Positions 15,405 to 24,377 of a stretch of DNA of 64,000 bases are shown here, piece after piece (within the stretch, counting starts at the first letter, position 1; each line of letters starts with the position of its first letter). Source of the DNA: Desulfobacter sp. GTDB lineage: Bacteria; Desulfobacterota; Desulfobacteria; Desulfobacterales; Desulfobacteraceae. The notes below the pieces were generated by a model. That model ran no database searches. It saw only the letters and a program-made list of their open reading frames with translations, and had not been told where the DNA came from. The DNA is taken from assembly GCA_028768525.1 (NCBI GenBank), contig CP054837.1, positions 5,801,001-5,865,000 of the forward strand, read 5' to 3'. The position numbers were made by a program, and so were the translations under genes.

Positions 15405-16820
15405 ATGAGTCAGTTAAGTCGTCTTAATGATAGAATTATCAGCCGGGTCAACGTGAATCTTGCAGAGTTTGAGTTCGATACGGAAGATTTTGTGATGAAC
15501 ACCCTTGACCATGAGAAGATGCTCAAGTTTTATGCCTTTTACGGGATCACCGCCCATCATCCCATTTATTTTCACTTTAAAAATTCCAATATTGCCGGCA
15601 GTTATTTTCTGGGTAAATGTATTGTCAGCCGGTCCGCCATCTATAAAAGTGATGTGAGGGGGGATGAACTGAAGCGGAAAGGGGATAACATCAAATGTGC
15701 CAAGCAGATTCCCCTGGTCGAGGATGAAATTATTTTTATCCGTGACAGCCTTCTGTATAAGACCTTGGTCCATTCCAATTCGCACAACCCTGAATGCCCG
15801 GAGGAATTCGGTATCCGGAATACCGTTTCTGCCCATTATGCCAATATCCACGGCTCCACCCTGGAAGGCTGTTTTCTCGGTCCCTTTTCCACGGTGGACC
15901 TGATGAACCTTCATTCATGCATCGTGGGTGAATTTTCCTATGTTCAGGTCGGGGAGCTGTTTCACCGGAGAATTGATCCCGGGACCGTCTGGATCAGGAG
16001 CGATGATTTTGAATTTAAGTTCCGGTTTCAGAAAGGGGTGCTGGACGATTATATCGGCGTCAATGATTCCCATCAGCCCAGGGGGATCATTTATGACTTT
16101 GTAAGCGAAAAGGAAGCCGATTACGAGCGGCTTTTTGAGGTGATGGAGATAGAACCCATCAAGGCGCCGGAAAGCTCCGCCGTCAACCGGTATGCGGTGA
16201 TAAAGCCCAAATCGGAGATCGGAGAAAATGTCCTGGTTTCCCAGCGGGCCTATCTGGACAATGCCCGGATGGGCAACGGATCCAATGCCCAGGAAAATAC
16301 CTATATTGTCAATTCCCATCTTGAAGGGATGAATGTGACGGCCCACGGCGGCAAAATCATCAATGCCTTTGTGGGCCTGAAAACCTTTGTGGGCTTCAAC
16401 TCCTTCCTATATGGAAAGGAAGATGCCAGGCTCACCATCGGCAAGGGCTGCATTGTCATGCCACATACCATCATCGATATTAACGAACCCCTGGATATAC
16501 CGGAAAACAGGCTGGTCTGGGGGCATATCCGGTCCGCCAACGACCTGCCCACCAATAGCCTGTCACTGGATGAAGTCAAGGGTATCCGGGGAAGCGAAAC
16601 CATCGGCAACATGACCTTTACCGGCTCTGGTGAAGAGTTTGTCGACGCCTTTGCGTCACGCATTGAGCATATCCTGGAAGCCAACGGCGCCTATTGCAAT
16701 TATGATGGCGAACTCAGCGGCCATGCCCAGGATGACCAGCAGATTGCCTTTAACACCCTTCAGCCCTACCGGTCCGGAGAGAATGCTGGCATCTACCCGT
16801 CAATCCGCATCAAACCCTGA
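15405..16820 (+). CDS. left-handed beta-helix (hexapeptide-repeat) transferase-like protein
   Basis: A 471-residue protein with two blocks of hexapeptide-like repeats. They are at about 65-190 (IAGSYFLGKCIVSRSAIYKS, then IHGSTLEGCFLGPFSTVDLM) and about 260-375 (IGENVLVSQRAYLDNARMGN, then TIGKGCIVMPHTIID). Such beta-helices usually carry acyl- or acetyltransferase activity, or bind nucleotide sugars. No catalytic His could be assigned with confidence. Long versions of this type occur next to sugar-nucleotide metabolism, but this is not shown here. AAGGG precedes the ATG, and a strong terminator follows at 16858. Acceptor and donor are unknown. Confidence 0.7.
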   Translation: MSQLSRLNDRIISRVNVNLAEFEFDTEDFVMNTLDHEKMLKFYAFYGITAHHPIYFHFKNSNIAGSYFLGKCIVSRSAIYKSDVRGDELKRKGDNIKCAKQIPLVEDEIIFIRDSLLYKTLVHSNSHNPECPEEFGIRNTVSAHYANIHGSTLEGCFLGPFSTVDLMNLHSCIVGEFSYVQVGELFHRRIDPGTVWIRSDDFEFKFRFQKGVLDDYIGVNDSHQPRGIIYDFVSEKEADYERLFEVMEIEPIKAPESSAVNRYAVIKPKSEIGENVLVSQRAYLDNARMGNGSNAQENTYIVNSHLEGMNVTAHGGKIINAFVGLKTFVGFNSFLYGKEDARLTIGKGCIVMPHTIIDINEPLDIPENRLVWGHIRSANDLPTNSLSLDEVKGIRGSETIGNMTFTGSGEEFVDAFASRIEHILEANGAYCNYDGELSGHAQDDQQIAFNTLQPYRSGENAGIYPSIRIKP

Positions 16821-16857
16821 TCCCGGAATTTAATTCTGAACCGGACCAGGACGCTTT

Positions 16858-16895
16858 GGATCCCCCGCCGGCAGCGGGGGATCCTTGATTTTCCC
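16858..16895 (+). terminator. intrinsic terminator after the beta-helix transferase gene
   Basis: The 11-base arms GGATCCCCCGC (16858-16868) and GCGGGGGATCC (16874-16884) are perfect complements with a 5-base loop. They are followed by TTGATTTTCCC. Confidence 0.75.
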
Positions 16896-17009
16896 TTTAA
16901 CAACTTACTCACTAATTCCTAATTCGTTTTTTCGGGCCCATTGGGCTATAAAATGCCTTATTGTTAATAGTCTGCGGCGACTCAAATGAAAATGGAGAAG
17001 GATATCAAG

Positions 17010-17255
17010 ATGAGGATAATTTTATGTGTGATGATCATGCTGACAACCGGCTGCGCCATGTACCCCGCCTCGTCGGACGGGGAATTTGTCACCTTTAAAC
17101 ACGGCAAGGCATTGTTCAGCGTGGCAAAATCCAATGCGGAAAAAGAATGCGCAACCATAGACAAAATGGCCAAGCATGACCGTACGGATTGTTTCCAGGA
17201 AGCCTGCACCAGTACATTCATGTGTTTTGGCAACATCCAGAAAGAAAAAGAATAA
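17010..17255 (+). CDS. small cysteine-rich lipoprotein
   Basis: The 81-residue product has a short signal peptide ending in the lipobox LTTGC, so it should be anchored in the outer or inner membrane facing the periplasm. The mature part is about 65 residues with further cysteines near the end (ECATIDK, DCFQEACTSTFMCF), suggesting disulfides. The start at 17010 is chosen because GGAGAAGG lies just upstream. An in-frame ATG at 16986 lacks a site. It is convergent with the OmpH gene. No family recognised. Confidence 0.65.
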   Translation: MRIILCVMIMLTTGCAMYPASSDGEFVTFKHGKALFSVAKSNAEKECATIDKMAKHDRTDCFQEACTSTFMCFGNIQKEKE

Positions 17256-17278
17256 ATTAAAACCGGCAGGAATAAATA

Positions 17279-17305
17279 CAGGGCTGACCAGGATGATCAG
17301 CCCTG
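17279..17305 (-). terminator. hairpin between convergent genes, likely terminator of the secretion locus
   Basis: AGGGCTGA and TCAGCCCT form a perfect stem extended by a C-G pair (17279-17305), with a 9-base loop. On the minus strand it is followed by TATTTATT, a weak U-tract. On the plus strand an A-run follows, so it should mainly end the OmpH-side transcript. Confidence 0.5.
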
Positions 17306-17323
17306 AAAAAAAAAGCAAGATTA

Positions 17324-17881
17324 CTATCCTTTATTCAGTTCCTTGAGAACGGCATCGGTGATATCCACATCGGGATTAAGAAATCCGATGGCGTTTGGGT
17401 CCTTGAGTATAATATCGTATTTCTTCTTCTTGGCTACTTTTTTAAGGGCGCCGTCGGCTTTTTTCAGAATTTCGGCCACAAGATCCCGGTCCTGCTTTTT
17501 GATTGCCTCTTTGGCGTCGGCCACCATCCGCTTGTACTCTTTGATCAAACTGTTGAGAGAATCGATCCTGTCCTTTTTTTCCTCGTCCTTGAGCAGTTCA
17601 TCATTGGCTTCAAGATCAATTTTGATCTGGTTGATCTTTCGCAGTTTCTCTGTGATCTGCGCCTGCTTTTGCTCCCGGAGCCGGTCAATGTCGGCTGAGG
17701 CGGCCTTGCCCATTTTGGATTCTTTTACAAGGCGCTGCAGGTTGATATAACCCACCTTACCGCCGCTGGCCCAGAGGCTGGACGCCGAACAAAGCGAGGC
17801 CCCCAGGACGGAAATAATTAAAATTACAAGAAACAAAACCCCGTTACAGGTTCCCTTTTTGACCATCATTTTTCCTTTCAT
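17324..17881 (-). CDS. OmpH/Skp-like periplasmic chaperone
   Basis: A 185-residue secreted protein: signal peptide at about 8-40, then GKVGYINLQRLVKESKMGK, the typical start of OmpH/Skp, a long charged coiled coil, and KKKKYDIILKD as the closing beta strand. Skp trimers hold unfolded outer-membrane proteins in the periplasm. It is the last gene of the two-partner secretion locus, 16 bases after the STN-domain gene, so it may be a dedicated chaperone for its large clients. AAGGA favours a start 5 codons inside (17866), and the first ATG at 17881 is also possible. Normal family length. Confidence 0.85.
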   Translation of the reverse strand: MKGKMMVKKGTCNGVLFLVILIISVLGASLCSASSLWASGGKVGYINLQRLVKESKMGKAASADIDRLREQKQAQITEKLRKINQIKIDLEANDELLKDEEKKDRIDSLNSLIKEYKRMVADAKEAIKKQDRDLVAEILKKADGALKKVAKKKKYDIILKDPNAIGFLNPDVDITDAVLKELNKG

Positions 17882-17897
17882 TGTTCTTTTCTATTAT

Positions 17898-18863
17898 CTA
17901 TTGATTTGCCAGAAGCTCTTCCAGCTGTTTTTGCTTGTATTCAAGTTCCTTGCGATGGTTGTAGATATTTTTAGGGTCCATATAAGCCGCCCAATGCTCA
18001 TAAAGGGCATCGGCCCTGCCGCTTTCAATCTCCTCCTCAAGTTGTGCGATCTGATATCCGAGCCTGACAATTTCCTTTTCAGCATCGCTCAGATTATCGT
18101 AACTGTTTGAAAATAAAGTCCCCGTCTCTGCTTGAGTCAACACTCCGTTTTCGACCTCAGAGGAATCGTCATCGGATGAAGTGCCCGCATGAACGTTGGT
18201 GCCGAAGGCCTCTGGCGCGAAGGATGAGGATTCATTTTCTTTTGTACTTGCGTCTTCTGTCGATGATGAAACAGGTACAGCTGAAATATTATTTTTTGAT
18301 GATTGAGATTCCAAAGCTTTAACAGCACGGGCGGTATTGGTGTCCATTGTCTCAGGGGAAACGGCCATATCCTCAATTTCATGGACCCAGGTTAATTCAT
18401 CGCCTGACTCTTTAACAGAAAACTGTGATCCTTCACGGCGTGCAGCTGTCCCTGTCCCGAAACCGGTTTGAGCTTGCCCCTGTGTATCTGGAGCCACGGA
18501 AATGGGTTGAAATGGTAACTTATCATTCCCGTAGAAACGCACCTGGCCGTTTGCAGCACCTGAATATATAACCGCATAACTATACCCTCTCAACAGGCGG
18601 TCCAGCGCATCTTTGACCGAGACATGGTCAAAGGAGCCCGCCATGGGCATTCCAGGTATTTTGTTCGGCAGAAAAATGTCCACCCCTGCAGCCGACGCAA
18701 GCTGTCCAAGGAGTTTGAGAAGAGAGTCATTGCCCGCCTTAAAACTGACAAATCCACGGCTGTCTATGCTGAGCCTGCCCCCGCGGGCAGCAGTCTGGCC
18801 CGGGGCCGTGAAAAAAAAGGTACAAAGCAAACAGCAAAAACAAATCCTTGACAGATGTTTCAT
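17898..18863 (-). CDS. secreted STN-domain protein of the secretion locus
   Basis: A 321-residue exported protein: signal peptide (about 1-25), then an STN (secretin/TonB short N-terminal) domain at about 38-110. The domain shows VSFKAGNDSLLKLLGQLASA and SVKDALDRLLRGYSYAVIYSG. A long low-complexity acidic/Ser/Thr linker (about 120-255) and a C-terminal coiled coil (about 262-321) follow. STN domains normally sit at the front of secretins, FecA-type TonB-dependent receptors or TonB-interacting transducers. Here no barrel or plug is attached. Its gene overlaps the preceding coiled-coil gene by 4 bases and shares the operon with TonB/ExbB/ExbD, so a contact with TonB is plausible but unproven. 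Confidence 0.65.
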   Translation of the reverse strand: MKHLSRICFCCLLCTFFFTAPGQTAARGGRLSIDSRGFVSFKAGNDSLLKLLGQLASAAGVDIFLPNKIPGMPMAGSFDHVSVKDALDRLLRGYSYAVIYSGAANGQVRFYGNDKLPFQPISVAPDTQGQAQTGFGTGTAARREGSQFSVKESGDELTWVHEIEDMAVSPETMDTNTARAVKALESQSSKNNISAVPVSSSTEDASTKENESSSFAPEAFGTNVHAGTSSDDDSSEVENGVLTQAETGTLFSNSYDNLSDAEKEIVRLGYQIAQLEEEIESGRADALYEHWAAYMDPKNIYNHRKELEYKQKQLEELLANQ

Positions 18864-19555
18864 TGTGCCACCAACTTTTCCTTGTCAATGCGTTTAATAT
18901 ATTCCTGAAGCATATGCTCAATCTCAATCATCCCCAGCTTGGTAAACGGATCGGCACTGTTTTTGGTCTTTTCCCTGTACTTCTCGGTCAGCTCTTCGGT
19001 AATCACGCACAGGCGTTCATTATGCTTCCGGTTCCGTTCAAGGCGTTTTTCAAGTGCCGCCATCTCCGATTCCAACCCTTTTTTATCCCCCTCCAACATG
19101 CGGATTTCCCCGGTTTTTTCCCGGTCCGCCAGCGCCAGTGCCTTATATTTTTCCACCAGGGTATCGTAGCGCTTGGTCAGCTTTTCTTTATATGCGTTCA
19201 ATGCTTCTAATTTTTGGGCATATACCGCTGCAGCATTTTTATATTTATTCTCGGCGGCCTCCTTTCGTGCAGCCAGTGCCTGATTTTCCACGACCATGGC
19301 CTCGGCCAGTTTCTGGAATTTGATCCGCTTTGACTCCTCGGCCATTTTCATCCGCAAGCAGGTACCCAGCTTCGCCTTTTCCTGGGTATACTTTTTTTGG
19401 GTGGCCCGCATCCTTTTTTTTACTGCATCAATATCATCATTCAATGCGGCAATTTCCGTGTCGCGCTTTTGAGTTTCATTCCAGAAATAAGCGCTTCCAG
19501 CCAGTCCCGCTAACATCAGCAGGGCCACTATGGTCTTTAATAATTTCTCAAGCAT
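18860..19555 (-). CDS. membrane-anchored coiled-coil protein
   Basis: A 231-residue protein with one N-terminal membrane helix (about 6-27), followed by almost continuous heptad-rich helix to the end (for example EIAALNDDIDAVKKRMRATQ, and a second coil at about 145-195). It should span the inner membrane once, with a long rod in the periplasm. AAGGAGAG precedes the ATG. It overlaps the STN gene by 4 bases and lies 12 bases after the porin gene. It could bridge inner and outer membrane parts of the secretion locus. No family recognised. Confidence 0.6.
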   Translation of the reverse strand: MLEKLLKTIVALLMLAGLAGSAYFWNETQKRDTEIAALNDDIDAVKKRMRATQKKYTQEKAKLGTCLRMKMAEESKRIKFQKLAEAMVVENQALAARKEAAENKYKNAAAVYAQKLEALNAYKEKLTKRYDTLVEKYKALALADREKTGEIRMLEGDKKGLESEMAALEKRLERNRKHNERLCVITEELTEKYREKTKNSADPFTKLGMIEIEHMLQEYIKRIDKEKLVAQ

Positions 19556-19567
19556 AATGCTCTCCTT

Positions 19568-21391
19568 TTAGAAGGCCGCATTCAAATCCAGCTGAAAGGT
19601 ATCCACTGCAAGGTCTTCGTCCTGGGGGGCCAGGTGAAGAAGTTCGTCTTCCTGCATATCGGTAATTTCATTGGCACTCATCCACCGGGCTTTTAGCCAC
19701 ACGTTTTTGAAAAGCCCCAGTTCCCCCTCAAAAATGAACCCTTTGTTGTTTGTACCGCCCATGTGAAAGTCTGAATCCGTGAATGCATCCAGCACCGCAT
19801 CGCTTTCAACATAGCGGTAGGCCAGAGAGAGACTCCATTGTCCCCGGTCCCTGACCTTTGGGTATCCGACCCTAAGCCCCAGCTGGTAACCTGTATCCCC
19901 CGATGCCTCTTCTATATCTGCAGCAGACACTGCTGTTGTGCTGACAAGCGACGACTTTTCGGCCATTTTAGCTGAATCGTATCCTAAATTTTTTACCCAA
20001 TCCCAGTATACTGTCACATGGACCGGCCAAAAGAAGGTGTTGGTAAGCTGTCCGGTTAAATTCAGCAGCTCAAAATCAGCAAGCAGACCCAAACCGTCAT
20101 ATTTCTCTGATTCATTTGTATTGTCCATCTGAAAATCAGAGTTTCCCTTTTGCCTGAATTTGGGTGTCATATGCTGCATTTCCCTTAAATCAGATTCGAA
20201 ACGATCGCCTGTGAAAGGGCTCCCTTCCACATTGTAATAATCGTAATACGCTGCAGCCAGTTTATATTGCCATCCATAAAAAGGCTTGTGGGAAATACCG
20301 GCCTGGGCACCTAACAGGTATTTATCATCCTGGCTCCATTCAGATTCCTGAATGGGAAAATATCCCATGGTTAGAAATGCCTTAAAGGGATTAATTTTTA
20401 CGGTATCGGTTCTAAAATTCAAGGCAACACCTTCGAAGGCGAGGTCACTGTCCCAGACCAATGAAGAAGCAGTGAACCAGGGGTTTTCCATTATACCGAA
20501 GGTGGCGGACGCCTGGGGGAATTTTCCTCCCCACACCTCTTCCCTGGGTTTGTAGGACCATTTTAAATTGGCCCGGTCCAAAACAATATCCGAGCGGCTG
20601 TCTGAATCATCCCCAAGGGTATGATTGGTCGATACGGGATTCCCCACACTGCCGGTGGCCACCCGGATCTCCGCATCCACTTCCCCGACATGTATTTTCT
20701 CATGCTCCCTCAACCCAAAAAGTTCACTGACATCTTTTGCTTTTATGATTTTAGCCTTCATGCCGACTCTCAGGCGAATACGCTGCCTGTTTTTATCATT
20801 GGTTGTATTCATGAAGGTCCCTGGATTGTTTTTATCCTCAATATTCAACGCATTATCACTGTCAAGCAGGACGGATTCATGCCGAACCCGGATATCCCCG
20901 CCGAACCGGATCCGCTCGGACCAGGAATTTCTCCTGACCGTTTTTTCCTTTTCCAATGCGTCTGAAAGTTTTTCCACCTCCTGTTCCAAAAGGACCGATC
21001 GTCTCGCAAGATACTGGTTAGAAGATACTGAATCCTTCCTGACCTCATTAATTTGCCTCGTCACATTTTGGGTTACATTTTCAGTCAATTCTTTCATATA
21101 GGCGTCTTTATTTTTCCTTGGAAGAATCTCGATCACCTGCTGGCTGGCTTTGGTCTTAAGCTTGTGCCGTTCTAAAAAACCTTTGGCTTCCGCCTCGTCA
21201 ATCACCCCTTTGGCCTTTAACAATTCAATCAGCGCCTCTGTGGTGTTCATATCCGAACCGTCCCCTGCCTGTCCGGCAACACCTGTGCCCCACGACAGTG
21301 CCACCATTAATATCACCCATACCGGGAGCACCCGGAGCCTGCGAACCACACCTTTTCGTTTCAACCCAACCTCCATCTTGCACGGCTTCAT
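19568..21391 (-). CDS. putative outer-membrane porin with N-terminal coiled coil
   Basis: A 607-residue outer-membrane barrel of the putative porin type: signal peptide (about 15-41), a helical/coiled-coil segment (about 50-150), then IRFGGDIRVRHESVLLDSDN opening a long run of amphipathic strands rich in aromatic residues. It ends in Phe (LDLNAAF), the usual signal for barrel assembly. There is no TonB-box/plug pattern, so it is not a classical TonB-dependent receptor, although it lies 8 bases after tonB. The coiled coil before the barrel suggests peptidoglycan or partner binding. It may be the outer-membrane component served by the neighbouring TonB. Confidence 0.75.
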   Translation of the reverse strand: MKPCKMEVGLKRKGVVRRLRVLPVWVILMVALSWGTGVAGQAGDGSDMNTTEALIELLKAKGVIDEAEAKGFLERHKLKTKASQQVIEILPRKNKDAYMKELTENVTQNVTRQINEVRKDSVSSNQYLARRSVLLEQEVEKLSDALEKEKTVRRNSWSERIRFGGDIRVRHESVLLDSDNALNIEDKNNPGTFMNTTNDKNRQRIRLRVGMKAKIIKAKDVSELFGLREHEKIHVGEVDAEIRVATGSVGNPVSTNHTLGDDSDSRSDIVLDRANLKWSYKPREEVWGGKFPQASATFGIMENPWFTASSLVWDSDLAFEGVALNFRTDTVKINPFKAFLTMGYFPIQESEWSQDDKYLLGAQAGISHKPFYGWQYKLAAAYYDYYNVEGSPFTGDRFESDLREMQHMTPKFRQKGNSDFQMDNTNESEKYDGLGLLADFELLNLTGQLTNTFFWPVHVTVYWDWVKNLGYDSAKMAEKSSLVSTTAVSAADIEEASGDTGYQLGLRVGYPKVRDRGQWSLSLAYRYVESDAVLDAFTDSDFHMGGTNNKGFIFEGELGLFKNVWLKARWMSANEITDMQEDELLHLAPQDEDLAVDTFQLDLNAAF

Positions 21392-21399
21392 TTTTAGTC

Positions 21400-22113
21400 T
21401 CAGCTTTTAAATGTCACTTTAATTTTTAATGTTCTCGGCATATCCCCGGGCGGTGCCTCACTCACCCGGAATCCAGCCATGGCTTTTCTTACTGCTTCAT
21501 CAACCAGCGTATCTCCGGATGATTTGTAAATGGCCCAGGTTAGCATCCCCCCGCCGTCATCCAGTTTCAGCTTCAGCATGATCCTGTGCTTACCCCCGGG
21601 CAGCCGCTCCACATCCTCCAGATACTTGTTCACCTTCTCCCGGATCTCATCCTGGAGAATCCGGGTATACCAGGCATATCTGCGCATAAGTGATTTTTTT
21701 CCCCCGCCTCCGCCGCCGATGAGTGAGCGCCCCCCTTTCTTGGCCTTCAAACCAAACCCATCTCCGCCACCGGAGCCGTCGGCATCAAGGCCCAGGTCTT
21801 CTCCCGGCGGGGGCTCGTCACTGGTATGATCATCTTCAGGCGGAGCCTCCTCGGGCTCAGGCTCCACAATTTCCTCTTTTTTCTCAATCTCCGGTTCGGG
21901 CGGTTTCTCTTTGATCTTGGGCGGAGGCTGCGGTTTGACCAGGGTGACCCGCTGGATCTGCCGCTTTCTGCGCTTCCCGTCATCTTTGAGCAGACGTTTC
22001 AACACAAAAAATGCCGAAAAAAGAAGGCACAGCATCACCAGGCAGGAAACACCGATAATCAGGGTTTTGTTTTTAAACCCTTTTTTCCCGCCGGAATTCT
22101 CAGAATCAGCCAT
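21400..22113 (-). CDS. TonB-family energy transducer
   Basis: A 237-residue protein with a cytoplasmic basic start, one membrane helix (about 18-41), a Pro/Glu/Lys-rich periplasmic spacer (about 55-105), a Gly-rich stretch (about 108-142), and a TonB/TolA-type C-terminal domain (about 150-237). The C-terminal domain shows GGGMLTWAIYKSSGDTLVDE and AVRKAMAGFRVSEAPPG. It should carry proton-motive energy from ExbB/ExbD to an outer-membrane partner. It starts 3 bases after exbD. The spacer is short for crossing the periplasm, and the Gly-rich part is unusual for classical TonB. Confidence 0.85.
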   Translation of the reverse strand: MADSENSGGKKGFKNKTLIIGVSCLVMLCLLFSAFFVLKRLLKDDGKRRKRQIQRVTLVKPQPPPKIKEKPPEPEIEKKEEIVEPEPEEAPPEDDHTSDEPPPGEDLGLDADGSGGGDGFGLKAKKGGRSLIGGGGGGKKSLMRRYAWYTRILQDEIREKVNKYLEDVERLPGGKHRIMLKLKLDDGGGMLTWAIYKSSGDTLVDEAVRKAMAGFRVSEAPPGDMPRTLKIKVTFKS

Positions 22114-22116
22114 GGT

Positions 22117-22524
22117 CTATTTCACCAGTTTCTGGGTCACAAGGCCCAGCTGGGAGATTTCAAGCTTCTGCATCAGATCCAGCACATCCATCACATTCTG
22201 GTAGTAAATTTTGGCATCGCCCTTGATTACCACCGGAAAATTAGGATCTACGGCCTTATGTGCCCGCAGGTTCTGCTCCAGTTCCGCCATGGTCACAGGA
22301 TAGGCATCCAAATAAAGCTGACCTCTGTCGTCAATGGTGATGGCCTTTGTTTTGGGTTTGACCAGGCTGGGCACATTGCTGGCCTTGGGAAGATTGACCT
22401 TGATTCCCTGGACCGATGCCGTCACCGCGATGATGAACACCACCAGAAGGGTCCATGCCAGATCCAGCAGCGGGCTCAGGTTGATGTCGTCAAAATTTTC
22501 GTTCTGGTATAATTCCCGTCTCAC
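22117..22524 (-). CDS. exbD: ExbD/TolR-type proton channel subunit
   Basis: The 135-residue protein has the ExbD layout: a short cytoplasmic start, one membrane helix containing the essential Asp (Asp21 in NLSPLLDLAWTLLVVF), and a periplasmic ExbD/TolR domain (about 50-130). It forms the proton path together with ExbB. Its start overlaps the ExbB-fusion stop by 4 bases, and tonB follows after 3 bases. The protein is normal in length and complete. Confidence 0.93.
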   Translation of the reverse strand: MRRELYQNENFDDINLSPLLDLAWTLLVVFIIAVTASVQGIKVNLPKASNVPSLVKPKTKAITIDDRGQLYLDAYPVTMAELEQNLRAHKAVDPNFPVVIKGDAKIYYQNVMDVLDLMQKLEISQLGLVTQKLVK

Positions 22525-24377
22525 GACTCGCCTCCGTGCACTGCATCGACCCTAAGGGCAAACTGATCGACAAACACCGTGTTATCTGCGGTAATATCCC
22601 GGATCCGGCTTACCAGGTAACTGTAGCCGAACAGGGCAGGGATGGCCACGATGAGACCGAATACCGTTGTGGACAGGGCCGATGCCACCCCCGGGGCGAT
22701 GGCCATGATGTTGGCTTCACCGGCTTCGGCCATGGCGGCAAAGGTGTTCATCACCCCCCACACCGTCCCCAGCAGTCCCAGAAAAGGACCGCCCGAAATG
22801 GACATGGTCAGCACCACCAGCCAGGAGTTCATCCGCTTGCTTTCGTCAATCAGTCCCTTTTCCAGTGTCGCTTTGAGGGTCTCAATCATCTTGGGGCTGA
22901 CCAATGCCTTTTCAGGGGGCGCGTCCGGATTTTCGCAGACTTTTGTATTTTGAAGATTCAGGCTCCGGCATCCGGCTTCATATATCCGGAAGATGCCGGA
23001 GCCGTTGATTTTTTTCGTGCCAGTATCTACTGCCACGGGATCCTGGGTCTGATTATAGGATTCCAGGAACTGCCGGTCCCCCCGGGCGGTTGCCCATAGA
23101 AAAAATCCTTTGCTGAGCATGATCACCCAGGAACAGGCTGCCAGCAGCAACAACAGCCCAATGACCACCAGGCCGTCCAGGGTGATATTTTTAAAGATTG
23201 TAGCCAGGTAGAAGACCGGCATGCCGCTGCCCCCTTCGCTGATTTCTTCAATCCCGTAGCTGCAGAGCTGGGCCCCGGCACCCTGGGAAGCAAAGATGCC
23301 CCGTATCCATCCCGGCGAACGGGCGATGCCTGAGATTCGTACTTCATCAAGGTCACCGGCAAAGGAATGTCCGCCCAGGGCATCGCCGCCCACACGGATG
23401 TCGCCCGTAATATTTGCCAGGCTGGCCTCGGTGTGGGCGGTATGGACCTGGCTGCCGTCAATATAGATGGCAATCTCCCCTTTGGGAGCTATGGTAATGG
23501 CCAAATGGTGCCATCCTTCCAGGGGCAACTCCGCCGCATCATCGGTGACCAGAAACTGGTCCCCGTCATTGACCTGGACCACTACATTGGCGCCCCTTAT
23601 TCCTAAGACCAGCCCCACATCGCCGACCCTTCTCGAAAAGAGCCAGGCATCCTCCTGGGACTGGTACATCTTTATCCAGGTGGAAAACGTGAACCCCGTT
23701 GAAAAATTAAAGGCAGGATTCTCGGGGACCCGCATCACATTGCCGGCGCCGCTGAAGGTGGCCCCGTTGCCGATGGCCCCGGCAAGGCCCAGACCGCCGG
23801 TGTACTCTGTTGAGTGCATGGCAAAGGAGGCCGAATCCTGAGGCGTTCCTTCGAATTCATTAAAATGGTAAACCGCCTGGTAGACTGCATCAAAACTCGA
23901 CTTGCTGTCCCCGCCGGCAACAGCATTTTCATTGCCGTAGTAAAGCCAGACCGCCTCCTGGGCCGCACTCCCTGAAAGTGCTGGTACCTTGACCCAGACC
24001 AGGGCAATTTCGTCAATGGAATCAAAACTTTCGATATGATATTTAAGCAGGGTCGTGTCGTCTCCGCTGACGAACCTGAGATCTTCCCCGTTTTCTTTAA
24101 CCCGGGTGAAGTCGAAATTCCCTGAATGGAGCCGGATCAGAACCGGGAATTCCATGAGATTCTGTTGAATATCTGCTCCGGCACCCGTGGTATTCAGACT
24201 TACCTTTTTCCGGTACTGCCATTCTTCATTCCACCAGGCGTGGGCACCAGAGACCAGAACCGCCCAGGTCACCAGCATCATCGCCAGTGACAGCCACATT
24301 GTTTTCCCCAACCTTGCTTGACCCACTGTTTTCCTCCGACTCCTGTTTAAAATAGTATCAGCTGTTCTCTTCTTCAT
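22521..24377 (-). CDS. DUF2341-LamG-ExbB fusion: proton channel with periplasmic lectin-like domains
   Basis: This 618-residue protein joins an export signal (about 20-48) to a DUF2341 domain starting WWNEEWQYRKKVSLN (about 50-150). A concanavalin-like LamG domain (about 160-370) follows, and then a full MotA/TolQ/ExbB channel (about 395-610). ExbB signatures are GGPFLGLLGTVWGVMNTFAA and GVASALSTTVFGLIVAIPAL. Normal ExbB has no large periplasmic domain, so this one should sense or bind carbohydrate or protein outside the inner membrane. The chosen start ATG at 24377 lies inside the end of the TpsA gene (20-base overlap). An in-frame ATG at 24449 is possible, but its leader makes a poorer signal peptide. 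Confidence 0.88.
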   Translation of the reverse strand: MKKRTADTILNRSRRKTVGQARLGKTMWLSLAMMLVTWAVLVSGAHAWWNEEWQYRKKVSLNTTGAGADIQQNLMEFPVLIRLHSGNFDFTRVKENGEDLRFVSGDDTTLLKYHIESFDSIDEIALVWVKVPALSGSAAQEAVWLYYGNENAVAGGDSKSSFDAVYQAVYHFNEFEGTPQDSASFAMHSTEYTGGLGLAGAIGNGATFSGAGNVMRVPENPAFNFSTGFTFSTWIKMYQSQEDAWLFSRRVGDVGLVLGIRGANVVVQVNDGDQFLVTDDAAELPLEGWHHLAITIAPKGEIAIYIDGSQVHTAHTEASLANITGDIRVGGDALGGHSFAGDLDEVRISGIARSPGWIRGIFASQGAGAQLCSYGIEEISEGGSGMPVFYLATIFKNITLDGLVVIGLLLLLAACSWVIMLSKGFFLWATARGDRQFLESYNQTQDPVAVDTGTKKINGSGIFRIYEAGCRSLNLQNTKVCENPDAPPEKALVSPKMIETLKATLEKGLIDESKRMNSWLVVLTMSISGGPFLGLLGTVWGVMNTFAAMAEAGEANIMAIAPGVASALSTTVFGLIVAIPALFGYSYLVSRIRDITADNTVFVDQFALRVDAVHGGES

